Translations under genes and position numbers: made by a program
Assembly (NCBI GenBank): GCA_051891855.1
Contig: JBJFFP010000034.1
Location: 1 to 49,304 of the forward strand
Source of the DNA: SFDP01 sp051891855
GTDB lineage: Bacteria > Bacillota > Clostridia > Lachnospirales > Lachnospiraceae
Direction of reading: 5' to 3'
Length of the DNA: 49,304 nucleotides
Part shown: positions 8,525 through 16,179 of the stretch, one piece after another
Numbering within the stretch: the first letter of the stretch is position 1
How the letters are laid out: each line of letters starts with the position of its first letter
Notes under the pieces: generated by a model
What the model saw: only the letters and a program-made list of their open reading frames with translations
Told to the model about the DNA's origin: nothing
Databases searched by the model: none

Positions 8525-10066
8525 TTATGACTTCCGTACCAATAAGGATTTACCGGTCATTTCCATAGGCTGCTCTCTTCCCATAATCTGAATCAAAGTA
8601 GGAACGATATCCGCCAGACAGCCGCCCTCCCTTAAGGTATAAGCCGGATCATAATTTACCAGAATAAAGGGAACTTCATTGGTGGTATGAGCAGTAAAGG
8701 GTTCCTGTGAATCGTAGTCAACCATCTGCTCTGCGTTACCATGGTCCGCACAAATAAACATGGTTCCGTTTACATGCAAAAGAGCCTCCACCGCTTTTCC
8801 GATGCATTCATCCACTGCTTCAATCGCCTTAATTGCCGCAGGCTGCACTCCGGTGTGCCCCACCATGTCGGGATTGGCAAAATTAATGATAATCACATCA
8901 TATTTTCCCCCCGTAATCGCCTCTACCAACCGATCACATACCTCATAGGCACTCATCTCCGGCTGTAAATCATAGGTAGCTACCTTGGGAGAATTTACCA
9001 GAATTCTATCCTCTCCCGGATTAGGCTCTTCTACTCCACCGTTAAAGAAGAAGGTAACGTGCGCATATTTTTCTGTTTCTGCAATTCTTGCCTGAGTCAT
9101 CTGATTGGCTGCCAGCCATTCCCCAAAGGTATTGGATACGGAAATCTTATGAAAAGCCACTTCCTTATTAGGAATAGTAGGATCATAATCAGAGAAGCAA
9201 ACGTAGACCAAATCCAGCCTTTCTCGCTCGAAGCCTTTAAAATCGTCATCGCAGAAGGCTCTGGTAATTTCCCTTGCCCGGTCAGGACGGAAATTAAAGA
9301 AAATCACAGAATCATTATCCTTAATCAGGGCTACAGGTGCTCCGTTTTTTTCCACTACGGCAGGCATAACAAATTCATCTGTCTTATCCTCATCATAGGA
9401 AGCCTGAATCGCTGCAGGGCCGGAAACCGCTTTATTTCCTTCCCCTTTGGTCAAGGCATCATAAGCCAATTTAATCCGGTCATAGTTGTTATCCCGATCC
9501 ATAGCATAATAACGGCCTATTACGGAAGCAATCTCTCCTACGCCGATTTTCTTCATTTCCGCTTCCAACTCCTCTGCAAAGCCTTTGCCGCTGGCAGGAG
9601 GAGTATCTCTTCCATCCAGGAAGCAGTGTACATATACCTTTGACAGGTTATTGCGCTTTGCCAGCTCCAACAGACCATACAGATGGGTGTTATGGCTGTG
9701 GACACCTCCATCCGATAAAAGTCCAAACAGATGCAGGACGGAATCATTTTTCTTACAATTTTCTACTGCATGCAGCAGGGCAGGGTTTTCAAAGAAGGTT
9801 CCGTCCTGAATCTCCTTTGTAATTCTGGTCAGCTCCTGATAGACAATACGTCCTGCACCCATATTCAGATGCCCCACTTCAGAATTACCCATCTGTCCCT
9901 CAGGAAGGCCCACTGCCATTCCGCTGGCATTTCCTTTTACAAAGGGATATTCTCTCATCAGCTTATCCATAACGGGAGTTCTGGCCTGTGCAATTGCATT
10001 ACCATCCTGCCTGTTGTTCAATCCATATCCATCTAAAATCATTAATACGGTTGGTTTTTTACTCAT
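8525..10066 (-). CDS. gpmI: 2,3-bisphosphoglycerate-independent phosphoglycerate mutase
   Basis: This enzyme interconverts 3- and 2-phosphoglycerate with two manganese ions, the step before enolase. The 513-residue protein has LMILDGYGL at the N-terminus, the phosphoserine loop GQMGNSEVGHLNMGAGR, the VHCFLDGRDTPP stretch, and the C-terminal metal site FICADHGNAEQM. Length is typical. The ATG at 10066 is preferred over 10078 because GGAGGAAGAA precedes it. A palindrome (TGCTGCCCCGGCAGCA, about 10081-10096) lies just upstream of the ribosome binding site and could form a 5' UTR stem. Confidence 0.97.
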   Translation of the reverse strand: MSKKPTVLMILDGYGLNNRQDGNAIAQARTPVMDKLMREYPFVKGNASGMAVGLPEGQMGNSEVGHLNMGAGRIVYQELTRITKEIQDGTFFENPALLHAVENCKKNDSVLHLFGLLSDGGVHSHNTHLYGLLELAKRNNLSKVYVHCFLDGRDTPPASGKGFAEELEAEMKKIGVGEIASVIGRYYAMDRDNNYDRIKLAYDALTKGEGNKAVSGPAAIQASYDEDKTDEFVMPAVVEKNGAPVALIKDNDSVIFFNFRPDRAREITRAFCDDDFKGFERERLDLVYVCFSDYDPTIPNKEVAFHKISVSNTFGEWLAANQMTQARIAETEKYAHVTFFFNGGVEEPNPGEDRILVNSPKVATYDLQPEMSAYEVCDRLVEAITGGKYDVIIINFANPDMVGHTGVQPAAIKAIEAVDECIGKAVEALLHVNGTMFICADHGNAEQMVDYDSQEPFTAHTTNEVPFILVNYDPAYTLREGGCLADIVPTLIQIMGREQPMEMTGKSLLVRKS

Positions 10067-10148
10067 TTCTTCCTCCATTTCTGCTGCCGGGGCAGCATCT
10101 ATTAAAACAATCCAGTTTGTTAGGTATTTATCAAATATGACCTTATGT

Positions 10149-10178
10149 AGTATAACACCTTTAGCTGAAATTAGGCAA
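10149..10178 (-). promoter_or_regulatory. Promoter of gpmI
   Basis: On the minus strand, TTGCCT (10173-10178) and TATACT (10149-10154) are separated by 18 bp. The predicted message has a leader of about 75 nt containing a GC-rich stem. It is back-to-back with the promoter of the divergent transporter gene. Confidence 0.55.
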
Positions 10179-10186
10179 TATGGAGA

Positions 10187-10215
10187 TTGTGTTTTTTCTG
10201 CAAAAAGGCTATGAT
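10187..10215 (+). promoter_or_regulatory. Promoter of the CDF transporter gene
   Basis: TTGTGT (10187-10192) and TATGAT (10210-10215) are separated by 17 bp. The start codon at 10248 follows after a short leader with AAAGGACAGAAGAA. Confidence 0.5.
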
Positions 10216-10247
10216 TAGAAAAACCGCAGTATGAAAGGACAGAAGAA

Positions 10248-11414
10248 ATGATCAGCCTATTGAGCAGATTTTTTATTAAAAACAGAGAAGATACAAGCTC
10301 CCCGGAAGTACGGCAGGCCTACGGTATGCTCTGTGGAAGTCTGGGGATTATGTTGAATATTCTGCTGTTTCTGGGTAAGTTTCTTGCAGGAAGCATCAGT
10401 AATTCAATTGCCATTACGGCAGATGCCTTCAACAATCTGTCTGATTCCGGCTCTTCCTTTATCACCTTGGTGGGCTTTAAAATGTCCAGTCAGGAGGCTG
10501 ATATCGATCACCCTTTTGGACATGGAAGAATTGAATATCTATCCGGTCTGATTATCTGCGGTGCCATTCTGATTATGGGGTATGAACTGATTTCTTCTTC
10601 CATCAAAAAAATTCTCCACCCGGAGGATACTGCATTCAGTCTGCTCACCATATTGATTCTTTTGGCTTCTATACTGGTAAAGCTATATATGGCCTGCTAT
10701 AACTTTTCTGTATCCAAAAAAATAAGCAGCTCTGCCATGAAGGCTACGGCTACCGACAGTCTCAGTGATGCTGTAACCACTACCGTAGTTCTTTTAGCCA
10801 CACTTACAGAATATTTTTTCCACCGGAAGATTGATGCCTACTGCGGTGTCCTGGTGGGTCTGTTTATTCTTTATGCCGGTTATCATGCTGCAAAGGATAC
10901 CATTAATCCTCTGTTGGGTCAGGCTCCTGCCAAAGAATTTGTGGAGCAGATTCAGCAAATAGTTCTTAGCACCGAAGGCGTTCTTGGCATGCACGATTTA
11001 ATCGTTCATGATTATGGTCCCGGAAGGTTAATTATCTCCCTTCATGCCGAGGTTCCCGCTACCGGAAATATCCTGGAAATTCACGATATGATTGACCGTC
11101 TGGAGCAGACACTGAATAAACGACTGCACTGCGAAGCAGTCATCCATATGGATCCGATTGTAACGGAAGACCCTGATGTGGACTTGTGGAAGGACAGAAT
11201 CCACTCCATTCTCTACTCCATCGATGACTCCCTACATATGCACGATTTTCGCATGGTAAAGGGGAATACACATACCAATATTATCTTTGATATGGTACTC
11301 CCCCACAATTATAAGCTGAGTAAATCTTTATTACTGGATGAAATTCAACAACGGGTATGGGAATATGATCAGAGCTTTTATGTGGTCATTCAGATGGAAC
11401 ATTCCTATGTCTAA
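10248..11414 (+). CDS. Cation diffusion facilitator family metal transporter
   Basis: CDF proteins export divalent metals such as Zn, Mn, Fe or Co by proton antiport; the metal here cannot be read from sequence. The 388-residue protein shows the first metal-site helix DAFNNLSDSGSS (about residue 60), the loop DIDHPFGHGRIEYLSG and the second site DSLSDAV. About six membrane segments lie within residues 25-210. It is longer than the usual 300 residues because the cytosolic dimer domain appears twice: MHDLIVHDYGPGRLIISLHAEV and, later, MHDFRMVKGNTHTNIIFDMV, both followed by a similar helix. It is one of few plus-strand genes and converges with thiN, overlapping it by 4 bp. Confidence 0.94.
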   Translation: MISLLSRFFIKNREDTSSPEVRQAYGMLCGSLGIMLNILLFLGKFLAGSISNSIAITADAFNNLSDSGSSFITLVGFKMSSQEADIDHPFGHGRIEYLSGLIICGAILIMGYELISSSIKKILHPEDTAFSLLTILILLASILVKLYMACYNFSVSKKISSSAMKATATDSLSDAVTTTVVLLATLTEYFFHRKIDAYCGVLVGLFILYAGYHAAKDTINPLLGQAPAKEFVEQIQQIVLSTEGVLGMHDLIVHDYGPGRLIISLHAEVPATGNILEIHDMIDRLEQTLNKRLHCEAVIHMDPIVTEDPDVDLWKDRIHSILYSIDDSLHMHDFRMVKGNTHTNIIFDMVLPHNYKLSKSLLLDEIQQRVWEYDQSFYVVIQMEHSYV

Positions 11415-12070
11415 TCCTCTGTCCAGCTGATGATAATCACGACTGCTCCCCGATGAACGGTAACACAGCCTTTCTTACCCATAAATTCATTGCTGATACC
11501 AATGGGAAAGCTGTTGGTAACCTCATACTGGTCTAAGGTATATTTCAGATTTTCGATGGAAACCACAGCTTTTTCCCCCAGAGAAAAAAGTGACAGATAC
11601 CCTTCAAGATTTTCCCGAAAGCTGACAGCCTCTTCCTTCGCCACCAAAATCATACCGGTACCGTCCATCATATACCCGGTGGCATCATGTTCCTTTAAAT
11701 AAAGCAGACATTGGATATTGGCCAGGGTATGCTCCAGCCTCCCTCCGGCTCCTGCGTAAATACAAAAATTCCGATAGCCTTTCTCCAGCCCCAGCTTAAT
11801 GGCCGCCAGCATATCCGTATCATCCTTTTGCCTGGGGATGCGAATCACTCTATGATTATCCTTTTGTTCCAGTTCTTTAAGTCTTTCCAACTGTCCTTCT
11901 CCCAGAGAATCAAAATCCCCCAGTATATAATCCGGCTCAATTTCCAGCAAAGAACAGTATTCATATCCACCGTCTACTGCTATACACAAATCCTGTTCAC
12001 CCACAGGAATATGGGAAATCGTCAAATCTCCCGCACCAATCAAAATGCAGCTTCCCTGCTGATTATTCAT
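11411..12070 (-). CDS. thiN: Thiamine diphosphokinase
   Basis: This enzyme transfers pyrophosphate from ATP to thiamine to give thiamine diphosphate. The 219-residue protein has IGAGDLT near the N-terminus, CIAVDGGYEYCSLLEIEPDYILGDFDS, PRQKDDTDMLAAIKLGLEKGY and YAGAGGRLEHTLANIQCL, all family motifs with the conserved acidic substrate-binding residues. The ATG at 12070 overlaps the end of the upstream TPR gene by 8 bp and has GAGGAC upstream; the longer frame to 12154 runs deep into that gene and is unlikely. Family length is about 210-220. It is the last gene of a five-gene co-directional unit. Confidence 0.93.
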   Translation of the reverse strand: MNNQQGSCILIGAGDLTISHIPVGEQDLCIAVDGGYEYCSLLEIEPDYILGDFDSLGEGQLERLKELEQKDNHRVIRIPRQKDDTDMLAAIKLGLEKGYRNFCIYAGAGGRLEHTLANIQCLLYLKEHDATGYMMDGTGMILVAKEEAVSFRENLEGYLSLFSLGEKAVVSIENLKYTLDQYEVTNSFPIGISNEFMGKKGCVTVHRGAVVIIISWTED

Positions 12071-13388
12071 AGATGTCCTCATACTCATACTTTCCACCCC
12101 AATCATTAATGGCCTTTGTGGTTTTTCCTTCTTCGGTATAAGTATTTTCCTCAAAACGGAAATTCATTCTGGCATAGGTATCCACAGTAAGCTCCATGTC
12201 TACCGGCGTAGACCACCAATACATCATACAATACTCCGTCATGGGATAAACTTCCTTACCTTCCCTTGCCGGAACATAAGTAATTGCCGTTCTCTGATGA
12301 CCATTATCCAGCCACTTAACCCCCCATACCTTAATATATCCCTGCTCTGCCGCCTGCCCTTCCTCATCCATAAAGGAAAAACTGCGTTCGGAATCGCTGC
12401 AGTAAAGATAAACTCCCCTATTGCTGTAAGGAATATAGGTTTCTCCCTGCCAATACTCCATCTTACCCTCTAGGAAAGCATCCCGAATGGCAATATACTC
12501 ATCGCTAATCAGGAAATTCCTTGCCGGCTCAAAATTACCGACCTCAAATTCTGCAAGTAACGGTGCAAAAAGTGCCTCTATCTCACTGTGCTTATCCAAA
12601 CAGGCAGTCAGCTCCTTCAGATTATCCGTCTCAAGCTTATCTGTAACTTCCATAACCAACTCTTTATAGGCAGCAAAAGCCTCAGACGATAATGCCAGCT
12701 TATCTGCCTCAAAGGCGATAAAGGCAATCAGCTGCCGCCTTATTTCTTCCTGTCCATCCTTCTCATAGAGGGAAAGCATTTTCCTGATCAGAGCCTCATA
12801 AGCCCTGTATCCCAACCCTTCCAGCTCGGAAAGGAAAAGCGAATTAACTCCTTCCCCATCCGTCATTTTGCACAGCCTTTCTCTACAGGTATCCATCAGC
12901 TCATAGACATTTGTCTTACTGCTGTCTGCCTCCAGGATTTCCAGAAGACGCATTACCGTATTAAAATCACAGTCATCTGTGTTCAGCTCATTAACCGATT
13001 CATTATATTTTACCGTAAGATATGTCTCCTGGATGGTCTCATCATGAGTCTCCTCCAGTCCCTTATACAGAATTTCTTCTGCCGATTGATAATCCTCCAT
13101 ATCCAAATACAGATTTGCCATATAGCGATAGGCTTTTACCGTTTCGGCCTCGATAGTTAATACTTTCTCATAAGAAGCCAATGCATTACTATAATCCTCT
13201 GCTTCTGCATAAGTTTGAGCTTCCTTAAAAAATTTGTTAATCTTTACAAGGGGAAGCTGATTAACCCCATAGATTCCCCCGGTAATTACTACCAGTGCTG
13301 CTGCTATAACTCCTATCCTCTGCAGCAGTACAATCTGCTTCCTTTTCCTTCGTCTTCTCCTTCGCAGCAGTTCTCTGTTCTCTTCCAT
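12063..13388 (-). CDS. Membrane-anchored TPR protein of unknown function
   Basis: I recognise no named family beyond the TPR repeats. The 441-residue protein begins with a very basic segment (LLRRRRRRKRKQ), then one membrane helix (about 18-39), so most of it should be outside the membrane. TPR-like repeats follow (AQTYAEAEDYSNALASYEKVL near 55 and AYRYMANLYLDMEDYQSAEEIL near 85), then a long helical region and a C-terminal domain rich in Tyr, Trp and Asp. The ATG at 13388 is preferred because AGAGGT precedes it; a start at 13424 would overlap the PurF-like gene. It is sandwiched between that gene (19 bp gap) and thiN (8 bp overlap), so it is likely co-expressed with both. Confidence 0.8.
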   Translation of the reverse strand: MEENRELLRRRRRRKRKQIVLLQRIGVIAAALVVITGGIYGVNQLPLVKINKFFKEAQTYAEAEDYSNALASYEKVLTIEAETVKAYRYMANLYLDMEDYQSAEEILYKGLEETHDETIQETYLTVKYNESVNELNTDDCDFNTVMRLLEILEADSSKTNVYELMDTCRERLCKMTDGEGVNSLFLSELEGLGYRAYEALIRKMLSLYEKDGQEEIRRQLIAFIAFEADKLALSSEAFAAYKELVMEVTDKLETDNLKELTACLDKHSEIEALFAPLLAEFEVGNFEPARNFLISDEYIAIRDAFLEGKMEYWQGETYIPYSNRGVYLYCSDSERSFSFMDEEGQAAEQGYIKVWGVKWLDNGHQRTAITYVPAREGKEVYPMTEYCMMYWWSTPVDMELTVDTYARMNFRFEENTYTEEGKTTKAINDWGGKYEYEDIYE

Positions 13389-13407
13389 CAGTGAAATTTT
13401 ACCTCTC

Positions 13408-14817
13408 TTACTCCTCTTTCCCATCCCAGCAATAGGTACATAAATTACAGGGTTTAATCCCCACCGACCGGACCAAATCATCCAGACGATGGTAACGAAG
13501 AGAGGTAAAATTCAATTTCTTTCGTATTTCTTCGTTCATTCTTCCATACCGCTCCGATTCAGGATTGGTATATTCTTTTACCACTTCATCGGAGGGTCTC
13601 TCTCCTTCTATGATTTCCATCATTTTACGGGCAATCAAATCCATCTCGGAAGTGGATCTGGAAAAGTTCAGATATTTACAGCCATAGACAATGGGAGGAC
13701 AAGCCGGACGTATATGAACCTCTTTGGCTCCGCTCTGATATAAAAATTCGGTGGTCTCCCCCAGCTGTGTCCCTCGTACAATGGAATCATCAATTAATAA
13801 AAGCTTTCTTTCCCGGATCAAATCGTGTACAGGAATCAACTTCATTTTAGCAATCATATTACGCTTACTCTGAATAGTGGGCATAAATGATCTTGGCCAT
13901 GTAGGCGTATACTTAATAAAGGGTCTGGAAAAGGGAATTCCTGATTCATTGGAATATCCTATAGCATGGGCTGTCCCCGAATCCGGCACACCGGCAACAA
14001 TATCTGCATCCACTTCATCCCTGCCGGCCAGAAGCTTTCCACAGTTATATCGCATCTCTTCCACACTGACTCCTTCATAAGAGGATGAGGGATAACCGTA
14101 ATAAACCCACAAAAAAGTACAGATCTTCATCTCTGTACCGGGTTGGGAAAGTGTAATAACCTCTTCCGGTGTCATAACCACAATTTCCCCAGGGCCCAGC
14201 TCCTTATAATCCGAATAGCCCAGATTTAAATAGGCAAAGCATTCAAAGGCTGCACAGAAGGCACCCTCCTTCTTTCCAATAACCACAGGTGTCCTTCCCA
14301 GCCTGTCTCTGGCTGCATAGATTCCCTTTTCAGTCATAATCATAATGGTCATGGAACCATCAATCAATTCCTGGGCATAACGGATTCCCTCTACCAGATT
14401 TTCCTTCTGGTTGATAATTGCCGCAACCAACTCCGTGGCATTAATCTCACCGCCGCTCATCTCCAGGAAATGAATATGCCCGCTTTTCAAAAACTCTTCC
14501 ACAATCTGATCACTATTATTAATCTTACCTACAGTTGTCAGAGAAAACGTACCATGATGGGAGCGAACGATCAATGGCTGTGGTTCATAGTCGGAAATAC
14601 AGCCAATTCCCAGATTTCCTTCCATCTGATTTACATCTTTTTCAAATTTGGTTCTGAATGGAGAATTCTCAATATTGTGAATGGCACGGTTAAATCCGTT
14701 CTTACCATATACTGCCATTCCGCCTCTTCTGGTACCCAAATGAGAATGATAATCCGTTCCAAAAAACAAGTCAAAAACACAATCCTCTTTTGATGCTACT
14801 GCAAAAAATCCACCCAT
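13408..14817 (-). CDS. Amidophosphoribosyltransferase-like protein (PurF paralogue) lacking the catalytic cysteine
   Basis: PurF makes phosphoribosylamine from PRPP using ammonia released from glutamine by an N-terminal Cys nucleophile. This 469-residue homologue has the whole two-domain length, and its PRPP loop LLIDDSIVRGTQ (340-351) and PACPPIVYGCKYLNFSRST segment are intact. However, the N-terminus is MGGFFAVAS instead of MCGI-type, so Cys is replaced by Gly. The usual RYST and NGN glutamine-site motifs are replaced by GIGCISDYEPQP and VGKINN. The reading frame is intact with GGAGGAAAAGC before the ATG, so it is not a simple sequencing error. It may use free ammonia, or have become a regulator. 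The C-terminus is Cys-rich (CNLCTYC). No purine genes are nearby; the neighbours are bactofilin and a TPR protein. Confidence 0.85.
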   Translation of the reverse strand: MGGFFAVASKEDCVFDLFFGTDYHSHLGTRRGGMAVYGKNGFNRAIHNIENSPFRTKFEKDVNQMEGNLGIGCISDYEPQPLIVRSHHGTFSLTTVGKINNSDQIVEEFLKSGHIHFLEMSGGEINATELVAAIINQKENLVEGIRYAQELIDGSMTIMIMTEKGIYAARDRLGRTPVVIGKKEGAFCAAFECFAYLNLGYSDYKELGPGEIVVMTPEEVITLSQPGTEMKICTFLWVYYGYPSSSYEGVSVEEMRYNCGKLLAGRDEVDADIVAGVPDSGTAHAIGYSNESGIPFSRPFIKYTPTWPRSFMPTIQSKRNMIAKMKLIPVHDLIRERKLLLIDDSIVRGTQLGETTEFLYQSGAKEVHIRPACPPIVYGCKYLNFSRSTSEMDLIARKMMEIIEGERPSDEVVKEYTNPESERYGRMNEEIRKKLNFTSLRYHRLDDLVRSVGIKPCNLCTYCWDGKEE

Positions 14818-14855
14818 GCTTTTCCTCCATTCCGGCTGGTTTATTCTTTATTTCA

Positions 14856-15254
14856 TTATTTTTCTTTTATTTTATTCGTCTGATTTTGGGAACTATCGTT
14901 TGACATGGTACAGCGCCCGTCAAAATAAGCATCCTCATCAATTACCAGTCTTCTTGCAGAAATATCTCCCGCAACCTGTCCACTTGACAGGATTTCCAGC
15001 TTCCCCGTGGAAACAATGTCTCCCTTTACCTTGCCGGAAACAAAAACGTTCTGTGCATTGATATTTCCCATAATATTTCCTTCTGTGCCTAAAATTAAGG
15101 TCCCTTTGCAGGTACAATTACCATTAATCGTTCCATCCACCCTTACTGTATCCTGCACAATCAGATCTCCGTTAAAGACTGAACCTGAACCGATTAATGT
15201 ACTGATTTTTTCCTGTGTAGGCATAGTCTCTGTTCCTTTACCCTTTCCTATCAT
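14856..15254 (-). CDS. Bactofilin (polymer-forming cytoskeletal protein)
   Basis: Bactofilins are right-handed beta-helices that polymerise into membrane-associated filaments and position cell-wall enzymes. The 132-residue protein has the repetitive core GDLIVQDTVRVDGTINGNCTC (shortened here: about residues 29-48), then GTLILGTEGNIMGNINAQNVFVSG, KVKGDIVSTGKLEILSSGQV and AGDISARRLVIDEDAYFDGR, with a Gly/Val/Ile pattern every six or so residues. The tail is short and charged. The start has AAGGAGGAAAATCTG. It sits 27 bp after a degenerate LytM gene, matching the known pairing of bactofilins with M23-type proteins. Confidence 0.93.
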   Translation of the reverse strand: MIGKGKGTETMPTQEKISTLIGSGSVFNGDLIVQDTVRVDGTINGNCTCKGTLILGTEGNIMGNINAQNVFVSGKVKGDIVSTGKLEILSSGQVAGDISARRLVIDEDAYFDGRCTMSNDSSQNQTNKIKEK

Positions 15255-15281
15255 CAGATTTTCCTCCTTTTGTATAAAACA

Positions 15282-15998
15282 TTAACCCTCCAGCTTCATT
15301 ACCTGAAAGGGATTTACTGCCTCATTATTCAACATAATCTGATAATCCAGCTCAGTATCGTTAGCGGTTATGGCAAACAACAAGTCTCTGGCCTTAACCA
15401 TGTCCCCCTCGCTTACCAAAATCGTAACCTCCTTATTGCAAAGATACCGAGAAATATATCCGTTTGCATGCTCAATTTCTATACTATGTGCATAATTCTC
15501 ATCATAATCAATCAGACGCACAATTCCGTCTCCGGTAGCTACTACATTATCTCCTCTGTGCATCCCAATGGTCAGATAGGGTTCATCCTCTGTAAAGGTA
15601 GCTTTCAAGTCTCCTACACCATCGGAGGGATACAGTCTGGGTAAGACAATATCCTTACTGCCGTTCTCCTCACCGTTTTCTTCCTGCTCATATGCAGCCT
15701 GAAGCTTTTGGTTTTCCAAGATCAGACTTTCCTTTTCACTGATTAATTCCGCTTTTTCCTTCTCCAGAAGCTGTATTCTCTGTTCATGCTCCTTCATCTG
15801 ACTTTGCAGCCTATACTCCCTATAGCCTCTTGTCATCAGCTGATAGATCATCAGTCCTATGGCAATACAAATCAGGAGAAAAACTCCTGCCAAGAGTTTA
15901 AGCCCTGTAGCCGAAACAGAGAATTGACGGCTTTGATTATCTGTGTGAGATACCATGATAAAGGAATAGCGTTCCTTCCTCTTGTGTCTTTCTTTCAT
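15282..15998 (-). CDS. Membrane-anchored, degenerate LytM/M23-like protein
   Basis: The 238-residue protein has a basic N-terminus, one membrane helix (about 32-57), a coiled coil (about 60-105, EHEQRIQLLEKEKAELISEK), an acidic linker and a C-terminal LytM-like beta domain (about 130-238). The fold is recognisable from VVATGDGIVRLI, IEIEHANGYISRYL, SEGDMVKARDLLF and NNEAVNP, which follow the M23 pattern. The zinc and catalytic histidines are missing: YAHL reads YLCN and the HLHFE block reads LDYQI. It is therefore probably not a peptidase but a scaffold or activator, as with SpoIIQ or EnvC-type proteins. The ATG at 15998 has GGAGG 7 bp upstream. It is the first gene of the bactofilin unit. 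Confidence 0.85.
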   Translation of the reverse strand: MKERHKRKERYSFIMVSHTDNQSRQFSVSATGLKLLAGVFLLICIAIGLMIYQLMTRGYREYRLQSQMKEHEQRIQLLEKEKAELISEKESLILENQKLQAAYEQEENGEENGSKDIVLPRLYPSDGVGDLKATFTEDEPYLTIGMHRGDNVVATGDGIVRLIDYDENYAHSIEIEHANGYISRYLCNKEVTILVSEGDMVKARDLLFAITANDTELDYQIMLNNEAVNPFQVMKLEG

Positions 15999-16135
15999 GG
16001 ATAAACCTCCTACGACTGCCATCATACCACAAAATAATAAGTCATGGGGAAGTTACTTTCAAACTTTGGTAAAAAAAGTGAGAATTTACCCTTTTTTTCA
16101 TTCTATACCTAGTAAAATTGCCGTTATTTTTTGCC

Positions 16136-16176
16136 AAAAAAAGGATTTTTCCCTATTAACTGGAAAAATCCTTTTT
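16136..16176 (-). terminator. Strong terminator after the MFS gene (bidirectional stem)
   Basis: A perfect 15-bp inverted repeat, AAAAAGGATTTTTCC (16138-16152) with GGAAAAATCCTTTTT (16162-16176), has a 9-nt loop. On the minus strand the stem ends in an uninterrupted run of seven T. It lies immediately after the MFS stop codon and isolates that gene from the LytM-bactofilin unit. Confidence 0.9.
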
Positions 16177-16179
16177 CTG

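Noticed and set aside
9059..9643. 194-codon plus-strand open frame opposite gpmI
   Set aside because: It is antisense to a clearly conserved enzyme gene, has no ribosome binding site and no protein family pattern.
13389..13481. Extended N-terminus of the TPR protein
   Set aside because: The extra codons lie largely inside the PurF-like gene and have no ribosome binding site; the basic start plus membrane helix from 13388 is a complete anchor.
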